Part shown: positions 1 through 5,762 of the stretch, in pieces | Layout: each line of letters starts with the position of its first letter | Position numbering within the stretch: position 1 is the stretch's first letter | Origin: Bacteroidota bacterium | GTDB lineage: Bacteria > Bacteroidota > Ignavibacteria > Ignavibacteriales > Melioribacteraceae | Direction of reading: 5' to 3' | Assembly: GCA_021812745.1 (NCBI GenBank) | Contig: JAKAMS010000164.1 | Location: 1 to 6,061, forward strand | DNA: 6,061 bases | Notes under the pieces: model-generated | The model's input: the letters and a program-made list of their open reading frames with translations, nothing else | Databases searched by the model: none | What the model was told of the DNA's origin: nothing | Program-made: the position numbers and the translations under genes

Positions 1-1
1 C

Positions 2-112
2 GGAGTCAAAAAATATCATGATTCTCTTTTTCAGTTCAATCAAATGTTTCATTTAAATATTCAATCAGCTATCTTTCAACCAAGAAAATTAAAAGACAAA
101 AAAAATGTTTGA
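2..112 (+). CDS. Possible C-terminal tail of an upstream gene (partial)
   Basis: One frame is open from the left window edge to a TGA at 110-112, giving 36 residues rich in Phe, Gln, Asn and Lys and ending in KLKDKKNV. It would overlap the cdd start by 8 bases (105-112), which fits the overlapping style of this operon. I do not recognise the protein. In DNA this AT-rich, an open run of 36 codons in one of three frames is not rare, so this could equally be an untranslated leader carrying the operon promoter. The other two forward frames close early, with TGA at 19-21 and TAA at 54-56. Sequence to the left of the window would decide. Confidence 0.3.
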   Translation, partial: GVKKYHDSLFQFNQMFHLNIQSAIFQPRKLKDKKNV

Positions 113-506
113 TGCAAAAGAATTAGCACGTAAAGCGGTAGAAGCAAAGAGCAAAGCTCTTCCTACTTATTCCAACTTTCATGTAGGCGCAGCACTAATA
201 ACGGAAAGCGGCGTTATTTATAAGGGCGCTAATATTGAAAATTCTTCGTATGGATTAACTATTTGTGCTGAACGCACAGCGGTATTCCAAGCGATACTAG
301 ATGGTGAAAGAAAATTCGAAGCGATTGCAATTGCAGGCGACTCGGAAGATTTTCTTCCTCCTTGCGGCGCATGCAGACAAGTTCTTGCAGATTTATGCGG
401 CAAAGACCTTGAAGTAATTTTGACAAACCAGAAAGGCGAAATAAAAACATTTAGATTGGAAGAACTTCTTCCCTTTTCATTCGGCGAGGAATTTTTAAAA
501 CCATGA
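105..506 (+). CDS. cdd: Cytidine deaminase
   Basis: Zinc-dependent cytosolic enzyme that hydrolytically deaminates cytidine and deoxycytidine to uridine and deoxyuridine in pyrimidine salvage. At 133 residues it has the length of the short homotetrameric Cdd class (Bacillus subtilis type) and not of the long dimeric E. coli type. The full active site is visible: ribose-binding N43 and E45 in GANIEN, the CAER motif with zinc ligand C54 and catalytic proton shuttle E56, and PCGACRQ with zinc ligands C87 and C90. The N-terminal [10 protein letters not shown] segment (22-31) is also typical. The ATG at 105 is preceded by an A-rich stretch with no Shine-Dalgarno sequence. It is probably the first or second gene of a salvage operon; its TGA overlaps the tdk ATG by four bases. 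Nothing is missing or odd in the protein. Confidence 0.97.
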   Translation: MFDAKELARKAVEAKSKALPTYSNFHVGAALITESGVIYKGANIENSSYGLTICAERTAVFQAILDGERKFEAIAIAGDSEDFLPPCGACRQVLADLCGKDLEVILTNQKGEIKTFRLEELLPFSFGEEFLKP

Positions 507-1075
507 TGGAATTCACTCCTCACTCAAGTCCCACTAATACCGGCTGGATAGAAGTTGTTGCCGGATGTATGTTCAGCGGTAAAACTGAAGAACTGATTAG
601 AAGATTACGCAGAGCCAATATTGCGCGTCTCAATGTAAAAATTTTCAAACCAAAGATTGATATCCGCTACTCTGAAAGTGAAATTGTTTCTCACAGCGAA
701 CAATCATTGCCCTCAATATTGGTAGATTCTCCAAATGAAATTTTAACTTTATCCGAAGAAGCTCAGGTTGTAGGAATTGATGAAGCTCAGTTTTTTAGTA
801 ATGATTTAGTAGAAGTATGTAATAAACTTGCTAATCAAGGTAAACGTGTAATTGTTGCCGGACTCGATCAAGACTATCGCGGAATTCCATTTGAACCGAT
901 GCCCCAGCTTCTTGCAATTGCAGAATATATAACAAAAACTTTAGCTATTTGTGTTGTATGCGGAAATCCTGCCGATAAAACTCAGCGCAAAGTTGTTTCA
1001 ACAGAACGAGTGCTCGTTGGCGCAGCGGATAGTTACGAAGCCCGCTGCCGAAAGTGTCATTACATTCCTGAATAA
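503..1075 (+). CDS. tdk: Thymidine kinase (type II)
   Basis: ATP-dependent cytosolic kinase converting thymidine and deoxyuridine to dTMP and dUMP. This 190-residue protein has the standard type II (TK1-like) layout: a Walker A P-loop GCMFSGKT at 21-28, the DIRYSE segment near 53-58, the DEAQFF Walker B/catalytic motif at 93-98 with E94 the likely general base, AGLDQDYRG at 119-127, and a structural zinc site made by C150, C153, C182 and C185. Between the cysteine pairs lies the thymidine-binding lasso. Two adjacent Met codons exist (503 and 506). The first gives an ATGA overlap with cdd and is 12 bases from a GAGGA (486-490), so I chose it. Coupling to cdd makes sense because deoxyuridine from Cdd is a Tdk substrate. 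Type II enzymes are usually feedback-inhibited by dTTP; that is family knowledge and is not visible here. Confidence 0.97.
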   Translation: MMEFTPHSSPTNTGWIEVVAGCMFSGKTEELIRRLRRANIARLNVKIFKPKIDIRYSESEIVSHSEQSLPSILVDSPNEILTLSEEAQVVGIDEAQFFSNDLVEVCNKLANQGKRVIVAGLDQDYRGIPFEPMPQLLAIAEYITKTLAICVVCGNPADKTQRKVVSTERVLVGAADSYEARCRKCHYIPE

Positions 1076-1094
1076 ACCAATAGGACCTAACTAA

Positions 1095-2447
1095 ATGGAA
1101 TTTTTTATATCTCTCTTAAGAGGCATTGGCGGAATAATCATTTTACTTGGAATTGCATTTTTATTTTCTAACAACAAGAGAAATATTAATTGGCGGCTTG
1201 TTGCAACAGGAATTATTATTCAAGTTCTCTTTGCTATTTTTATTATTCATAGTGAAACATTGAGGCATTGGTTTTTCCCTCTCGGCTGGCCAAAAGATCT
1301 AGTTAATTGGTTAGGAACTGCAATTGTTAGTCTGCTTGGATTTACAATGGAAGGTTCCAGATTTGTTTTTGGGAAATTAGCAAATAGTTATGGTCCCGAT
1401 AGTCTCGGCTTTTATTTTGCGTTTCAAGTTTTACCTACAATAATTTTTGTTTCCGCTCTCACTTCACTCCTTTATTATTTGGGAATACTTCAGTTAGTTG
1501 TAAAAGGAATGGCATGGGTGATGGCAAAATTGATGGGCACAAGCGGGGCTGAATCTCTTTCGAACACCGCAAATATTTTTGTCGGACAAACAGAAGCACC
1601 TCTGCTAATAAGGCCTTACATTGAAAAGATGACGAACTCTGAACTCTTGACAATAATGATTGGTGGTATGGCAACCATAGCCGGCGGTGTTATGGCAAGT
1701 TACATTCAGATGCTTGGTCAAACTTTTGCTGAGGTTTATAAGATAAGTATTCAAGACGCACAAATTAAATTTGCAATTCAACTTCTTGCGGCAAGCACAA
1801 TGGCAGCACCCGCCTCTTTAGTAGTTGCAAAAATTCTTTATCCGGAAACAGGCGATCCTGTAACTCGCGGAACCGTCAGATTAAAAGTTGATAAAAATGC
1901 ATCAAACGTAATTGAAGCAACTGCAACCGGTGCCGCTGATGGTTTGCAGCTAGCTTTAAACGTTGCCGGAATGCTTCTTGCCTTTATTGCTTTGATAGCA
2001 TTAATAAATTATTTATTTACTGGATTTGGTGATTTAATTGGAATAAATAATTACCTGAGAGCAAATTTTGGCGCTCCACTTTCTATGCAATTAATTTTTG
2101 GAGTTGTGCTGCGATACCTTGCTGTTGGAATTGGCGTACCATGGAATGACGCTTATAATTTCGGTAGTCTGATTGGTACTAAAGTTGTTTTGAATGAATT
2201 TGTTGCATACGTTGATTTAACAACTATTATAAAAGCCGGAACTATGAGCCCAAAGGGAATGATGATGGCTACTTATGCCCTGTGCGGATTTGCAAATTTT
2301 TCTTCGATAGCAATTCAAATCGGCGGTATCGGTCCATTAGCTCCTTCTAGAAAAAAAGATATTGCCGCATTAGGATTAAGAGCAGTCCTTGGCGGAACAA
2401 TAGCAACCTTAATGACAGCCACACTTGCAGGAATTCTTGTTCAATGA
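1095..2447 (+). CDS. nupC: Concentrative nucleoside transporter (CNT family)
   Basis: Inner-membrane cation-coupled symporter importing nucleosides. The 450-residue protein is strongly hydrophobic, with membrane segments from about residue 10 to the C-terminus. Three CNT landmarks are visible: GQTEAPLLIRPY at 164-175, where the GQTE matches the nucleobase-binding residues of the Vibrio cholerae vcCNT structure; the family signature G-x-K-x3-N-E-F-V-A-Y at 361-372, whose E368 corresponds to the ribose-contacting glutamate; and CGFANFSS at 397-404, with N401 and S404 in the second binding half. GQTE makes it look more vcCNT-like than E. coli NupC-like, which would fit broad purine and pyrimidine uptake with Na+; that specificity is inference. 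AGGA at 1082-1085 lies 9 bases before the ATG. The gene follows tdk by 19 bases and overlaps punA by ATGA. The symbol is used in the family sense. Confidence 0.95.
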   Translation: MEFFISLLRGIGGIIILLGIAFLFSNNKRNINWRLVATGIIIQVLFAIFIIHSETLRHWFFPLGWPKDLVNWLGTAIVSLLGFTMEGSRFVFGKLANSYGPDSLGFYFAFQVLPTIIFVSALTSLLYYLGILQLVVKGMAWVMAKLMGTSGAESLSNTANIFVGQTEAPLLIRPYIEKMTNSELLTIMIGGMATIAGGVMASYIQMLGQTFAEVYKISIQDAQIKFAIQLLAASTMAAPASLVVAKILYPETGDPVTRGTVRLKVDKNASNVIEATATGAADGLQLALNVAGMLLAFIALIALINYLFTGFGDLIGINNYLRANFGAPLSMQLIFGVVLRYLAVGIGVPWNDAYNFGSLIGTKVVLNEFVAYVDLTTIIKAGTMSPKGMMMATYALCGFANFSSIAIQIGGIGPLAPSRKKDIAALGLRAVLGGTIATLMTATLAGILVQ

Positions 2448-3265
2448 TAAATCTAAATTCTAAATACCGCGAAACACTTGAAGCTATTGCAAAACAAATT
2501 CCTTTTGAACCGGAAATCTGCTTAATACTTGGAAGCGGACTTGGCGACTTTGCTGAAAAAGTGGAGACTGTTAAATCAATTTCTACCTCTTCACTTCCCA
2601 ACTATCCAGTATCAACAGTTCAAGGTCATCATGGATATCTTCATTTTTCAAAATACCTAGAGAAAAAACTTTTAATCGTTCAAGGAAGAATTCATTTTTA
2701 TGAAGGTTACTCTTTATCACAATGTGTTCTTCCGGTTCACATTGCATCAAAATTGAATTGCGATAAAATAATATTAACCAATGCCGCCGGGGGTGTAAAT
2801 CCAAATTTTAAACCCGGTGATTTGATGCTGGCTTCTTCTCTAAATGGTATTAATATTAAAATGGAGTTGACAGAATTAATCGGGCTAGCAAGTCTAAAAC
2901 AAAAGAATGCTTTATTAGATTTTCCCAGCAAAGAGATAAACGAAAAAATTAAAACTGCCGCACTTGAAGAAAAGATTCCTTTACAAGAAGGAGTTTACTG
3001 GCTTACTAAAGGTCCAAGTTATGAAACGCCAGCGGAAGTAAAGATGGTGCGTAAATTTGGCGGCGATGCTGTTGGTATGTCAACAGTACATGAAGCAATC
3101 TATGCTGCTTCTATTGGATTAAAAGCTGCGTCAATTTCTTGCGTTACAAATTATGCGGCTGGATTATCAGATCAAAAACTTTCTCATACTGAAGTAATGG
3201 AAACTGCAGAATTAGTAAAACATAACTTTGAACGTTTGGTAAAAAAAACTATAGAGTTGTTATAG
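2444..3265 (+). CDS. punA: Purine nucleoside phosphorylase, trimeric type
   Basis: Cytosolic phosphorolysis of inosine, guanosine and their deoxy forms to base plus (deoxy)ribose-1-phosphate. The 273 residues match the low-molecular-weight trimeric family. Visible are ILGSGLG (28-34, phosphate-binding S31), QGHHG (60-64), QGRIHFYEGY (80-89, phosphate-binding R82 and H84), TNAAGG (112-117), GPSYETPAE (190-198), GMSTV (211-215, S213) and TNYAAG (235-240). E194 and N236 correspond to the pair that selects 6-oxopurines in human PNP, so adenosine is probably a poor substrate. Two things are unusual: the family's GMSTVPE reads GMSTVHE here (H216), and the usual HIN..NPL..G.N loop after PGDLML is not recognisable at 130-165. 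The start overlaps the transporter's stop by ATGA, with AGGA 11 bases upstream. The 3' end overlaps rsmE by six bases. Confidence 0.94.
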   Translation: MINLNSKYRETLEAIAKQIPFEPEICLILGSGLGDFAEKVETVKSISTSSLPNYPVSTVQGHHGYLHFSKYLEKKLLIVQGRIHFYEGYSLSQCVLPVHIASKLNCDKIILTNAAGGVNPNFKPGDLMLASSLNGINIKMELTELIGLASLKQKNALLDFPSKEINEKIKTAALEEKIPLQEGVYWLTKGPSYETPAEVKMVRKFGGDAVGMSTVHEAIYAASIGLKAASISCVTNYAAGLSDQKLSHTEVMETAELVKHNFERLVKKTIELL

Positions 3266-3271
3266 AGTAGT
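3250..3271 (+). repeat. 11-base imperfect tandem repeat across the convergent stops
   Basis: Two adjacent copies, TATAGAGTTGT (3250-3260) and TATAGAGTAGT (3261-3271), match at 10 of 11 positions. They span the last codons of both punA and rsmE. Removing one copy would still leave a stop codon in both frames, punA ending after ...TIE and rsmE at CTA-TAG. A short duplication that slightly lengthened punA is therefore a reasonable reading. No function is evident, and the repeat does not form a good hairpin. Confidence 0.6.
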
Positions 3272-4000
3272 TGACAATATTGATGCTGCCGTTACAATCG
3301 CGGTTTCTGAACGTAATCTATTTTCTGCAAGACTAATCCGTAATTCTGAATTTTCAATTCCCGCCTCGGCGGACAATCTCAGCTCATCTTCAGTAAAACC
3401 TCCCTCGGGACCGAAAATGAAGAAATAATTGCTAATTGCAAATTTAGAATTGAGAATAGGCATTAAGGAATTCAATGTTTGACCGGCATTCTGATCAAAT
3501 AGAATTTTTGTGCCGCTAAGTTTAAATATTTCAGAAAAATTTTTTACATAAGATACTTTTGGCAGCCACGCTCGCAGTGATTGCTTCATTGCAGCAATTA
3601 AAATCTTTTCCCACCTTTCAATTTTTTCTCCTTTTGCTACAGTTCGCGTTGAATCAAAAACTATAAAATTTGTTATTCCTAATTCAACAGACTTTTCTAA
3701 AGCGTATTCAAATCTATCCGCACTCTTTAACCGTGGAATGCAGAAACAAATACCGGCAAGTTTATTTTCATATTCTGTTGATTCAATAATTTCAGCGGAG
3801 ACTCTCTTTTTTTCAATTGAGGTTATGGAAGATTTATAGATAGTTCCTTTTCCATCCGTTACATAAACCAAATCACCAGAATTATGGCGCATCACGTTTA
3901 AAATGTGATGACATTCTTCTCCTTCAATTGGAATTTGATTTCCAACTATAGGTTTATTCGTATAGTATAACTCAACGTCAGAAAGAAAAACCGATGCCAA
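3260..4000 (-). CDS. rsmE: 16S rRNA (uracil(1498)-N3)-methyltransferase RsmE
   Basis: SAM-dependent SPOUT-class enzyme that methylates N3 of U1498 in the 30S decoding region. The length of 246 residues is normal for the family. Residues 1-75 form the PUA-like RNA-binding part, with GEECHHILNVMR at 27-38 and DGKG at 49-52. The knotted SPOUT domain follows from about 82, with KSVELG (103-108), KQSLRAWLPK (139-148), the SAM-binding FGPEGGFTEDEL (196-207) and LRSETA (229-234). The usual LG before the last motif reads L224-A225, a conservative loop change. The start is TTG at 4000, because an in-frame TAG sits directly upstream (4001-4003), no other start codon fits before the conserved N-terminus, and GAGGAG lies 9 bases away. 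The start overlaps the Omp85 gene by 23 bases, so translation is probably coupled. The stop shares bases with punA. Confidence 0.95.
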   Translation of the reverse strand: MASVFLSDVELYYTNKPIVGNQIPIEGEECHHILNVMRHNSGDLVYVTDGKGTIYKSSITSIEKKRVSAEIIESTEYENKLAGICFCIPRLKSADRFEYALEKSVELGITNFIVFDSTRTVAKGEKIERWEKILIAAMKQSLRAWLPKVSYVKNFSEIFKLSGTKILFDQNAGQTLNSLMPILNSKFAISNYFFIFGPEGGFTEDELRLSAEAGIENSELRISLAENRLRSETAIVTAASILSTTL

Positions 4001-5327
4001 CTATAAATTCTCCTCTTCCAAGTTCATTTAAAGCATATTCAAAACGAATCGCACTGTAAGGTAAGAATAAAAATGTTAGACCAAAACCGTAGCCGGAATA
4101 AAATTGATTTATTGAAATTGGTTTTCCATTATTAAATGTATTTCCGGCGTCTACAAAACCGGTTAAATAAATTCCTATTCGCGCAGACGTTAATTTTTCC
4201 GGCAAGAGAGGAAGTTTGAGACTAAAATTCCATTCTTTCACAATTGGATAGCTGACTTCAAAAGAAGTGAGCAGAAAATTATTGCCTTCTCTAATATCAC
4301 GGTAATGACCGCGCACGCGTTCATAATATCCAAGATAAGAATAATCGTAAAATGGAATTACGTTGCCGAAAGTGGTTCTGTATTCTATGCGCCATTTGCC
4401 GCTTAACTGCTCGAATAATGTTCTATATTCGCGGAAATCTAATTCAATTTCATTGTAATTAATATTATTGATACCAAATCCTTTGTGGTAATAAGTTAGC
4501 AAAGTATATAAACCTTCCTCCGAATATTGCTTTAGATCGCGCGAGTCATAAATATAACCAATCCCTCCAAAGATCAGGCGGTCATTTTTTCCTCCCGAAG
4601 CAGTAATTCCTTTTATCGCATAAGGATTTTCTAAATAATTGAAACCAAGTGAAACGAAACCAGTGTTGAATGGATTAAATCTTTTGCTGATAGAGATACT
4701 TTGAGAAAATATTTTATACTGAAAATCTTCTCCCGTTAATTTTTTTGCTGAGATACTTTTGTTAGTAAATTTAGTATATGAAGCTAAGAATGTTAGTCCA
4801 ATACCATCTTCGAAGATTAAGGAAGGATTATTATACAAGACCGAATATGTCGGATCGTAACCAAATCCAATCATTGCTCTAAGGTTTTCATTTCTTCCCC
4901 GGAAATTTTTGTAAAGTAAATTAATTCCGTATGTGGCTTTCGCAAAATCGCCGTTGTTTGCTCTTAGAAAAGGGATGGGATATATGTACCAGCTTTCATA
5001 AAGACGAATCTCAAGAATGTTTTTGTTTTGCTCGTTGTGAATTATAAAATTAACACGGTTGAACAATGCCAGACTAAATACCCTCTCTTTGTTGAACCGC
5101 AATATTTTTCCGGTTACAATATCGCCCGGTTGAAATGTTAACTCCCGCAGTATTACAAATTCTTGAGTTTTGTCATTGCCAGTAATTCTTATAGAATCAA
5201 TTTTTATTGATTCACTATCCTTTACTAAGAGAGAGTCGGCTTCTTCCGCATAAAGATTGTTGTCAATGAGTGCAAAAAAAATAATTGAAAGGAGAAATAA
5301 ATATTTTTTGCTAAGCAGTATTTTCAT
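3978..5327 (-). CDS. Single-POTRA Omp85 (BamA/TamA superfamily) outer-membrane protein
   Basis: Predicted exported beta-barrel protein of 449 residues. Residues 1-27 are a signal peptide: MKILLSKK, then a hydrophobic core, with probable cleavage after LYA27. One POTRA-like domain follows at about 41-111 (IRITGNDKT at 47-54, RELTFQPGDI at 61-70, LFNRV at 88-92, LEIRLYE at 105-111). Then ESWYIYPIPF opens a barrel region of about 335 residues, the size expected for 16 strands. The Omp85 loop-6 signature appears as VRGH at 338-341 (usually VRGY or VRGF), and the protein ends in the aromatic GIGFSF. True BamA carries several POTRA domains, usually five, so this is an accessory family member; whether it inserts proteins, exports something or serves the envelope otherwise cannot be read from sequence. 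I chose the ATG at 5327, because starting at the in-frame TTG at 5339 only adds four residues before the signal peptide. No Shine-Dalgarno sequence is seen. Confidence 0.88.
   Translation of the reverse strand: MKILLSKKYLFLLSIIFFALIDNNLYAEEADSLLVKDSESIKIDSIRITGNDKTQEFVILRELTFQPGDIVTGKILRFNKERVFSLALFNRVNFIIHNEQNKNILEIRLYESWYIYPIPFLRANNGDFAKATYGINLLYKNFRGRNENLRAMIGFGYDPTYSVLYNNPSLIFEDGIGLTFLASYTKFTNKSISAKKLTGEDFQYKIFSQSISISKRFNPFNTGFVSLGFNYLENPYAIKGITASGGKNDRLIFGGIGYIYDSRDLKQYSEEGLYTLLTYYHKGFGINNINYNEIELDFREYRTLFEQLSGKWRIEYRTTFGNVIPFYDYSYLGYYERVRGHYRDIREGNNFLLTSFEVSYPIVKEWNFSLKLPLLPEKLTSARIGIYLTGFVDAGNTFNNGKPISINQFYSGYGFGLTFLFLPYSAIRFEYALNELGRGEFIVGIGFSF
4010..4015 (-). promoter_or_regulatory. 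Ribosome binding site of rsmE
   Basis: GAGGAG, with a 9-base spacer before the TTG at 4000, lies inside the last codons of the Omp85 gene, in the part encoding GRGEF. It supports the TTG start and means that ribosomes finishing the outer-membrane protein pass directly over the rsmE initiation site. Confidence 0.75.
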
Positions 5328-5339
5328 TTGGAGGGGCAA

Positions 5340-5762
5340 CTAATTGCGGTTTGCTTTACACAAATTATAATAAACAGCTATACACTTATCCTGAATTGTA
5401 TAAATACCCTTTTCAATTACAGGTTGAACTGCCTTATCATTTCTAATTCCTTGTTGTAGCCAAAGTACTTTCGGATTTTTTTTGATTACATCATCAATGA
5501 TATCGGGAATAGTTTCCGCTCTTCTGAATACATCAACAATATCAATATCAAAAGGAACAGCAGAGAGATTGGGATAGACCTCAATCTCTCCAGCTTTTTT
5601 AATATTAGGATTAACTCCGACTACTTTGAATCCCTTATTAACAAGAAATTCTGCTATCTGTCTGCTTGTTCTATCTGAATTGTCCGATAATCCAACGACA
5701 GCAATAGTTTTAGTTTCAGAAAGTAAACGGCATATTTCATTTAATTCTATTACTTCTTTCAC
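5340..5762 (-). CDS. CoA-binding protein, YccU type (CoA_binding_2 family)
   Basis: Small soluble Rossmann-fold protein of 140 residues, full length for this family. After an N-terminal helix the nucleotide-binding segment reads TIAVVGLSDNSDRTS (19-33), followed by VVGVNP (47-52), YPNLSAVP (63-70), VDVFRR (76-81), VLWLQQGIRN (99-108) and DKCIAVYY (125-132). The conserved cysteine C127 is where some members carry mixed CoA disulfides; that is family knowledge and is untested here. The biochemical role is unknown. The start is GTG at 5762, overlapping the gcvP TGA by four bases, with GAGGA nine bases upstream. The stop TAG lies 12 bases before the Omp85 ATG and is in the same reading frame as that gene. 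The position after gcvP suggests co-expression; a link to glycine cleavage would be speculation. Confidence 0.92.
   Translation of the reverse strand: MKEVIELNEICRLLSETKTIAVVGLSDNSDRTSRQIAEFLVNKGFKVVGVNPNIKKAGEIEVYPNLSAVPFDIDIVDVFRRAETIPDIIDDVIKKNPKVLWLQQGIRNDKAVQPVIEKGIYTIQDKCIAVYYNLCKANRN

Noticed and set aside
47..77. Possible Bacteroidetes-type promoter: TTTC (47-50), a 19-base spacer, and TATCTTTC (70-77), resembling TTTG and TAnnTTTG boxes before cdd
   Set aside because: Both elements lack the final G of their consensus, the region is AT-rich enough to give such matches by chance, and it may instead be coding for an upstream gene.
218..523. Open frame of 101 codons on the - strand across cdd
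   Set aside because: It lies opposite cdd, whose catalytic motifs are complete. The antisense translation has no recognisable family or context.
1459..1674. Open frame on the - strand inside the transporter gene
   Set aside because: It is antisense to the conserved CNT motif region and looks like a shadow of that gene.
2347..2931. Three overlapping short - strand open frames across the end of the transporter gene and the first half of punA
   Set aside because: All are opposite well-supported genes and show no family motifs.
3240..3300. Terminator between the convergent operons
   Set aside because: The A-run at 3241-3248 and the repeats do not form a convincing GC-rich hairpin with a U-tract on either strand.
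5328..5339. TTG at 5339 as an alternative start of the Omp85 gene
   Set aside because: It adds only MPLQ before a perfectly formed signal peptide and exists only because the upstream TAG opens the frame there. The ATG at 5327 is more likely.
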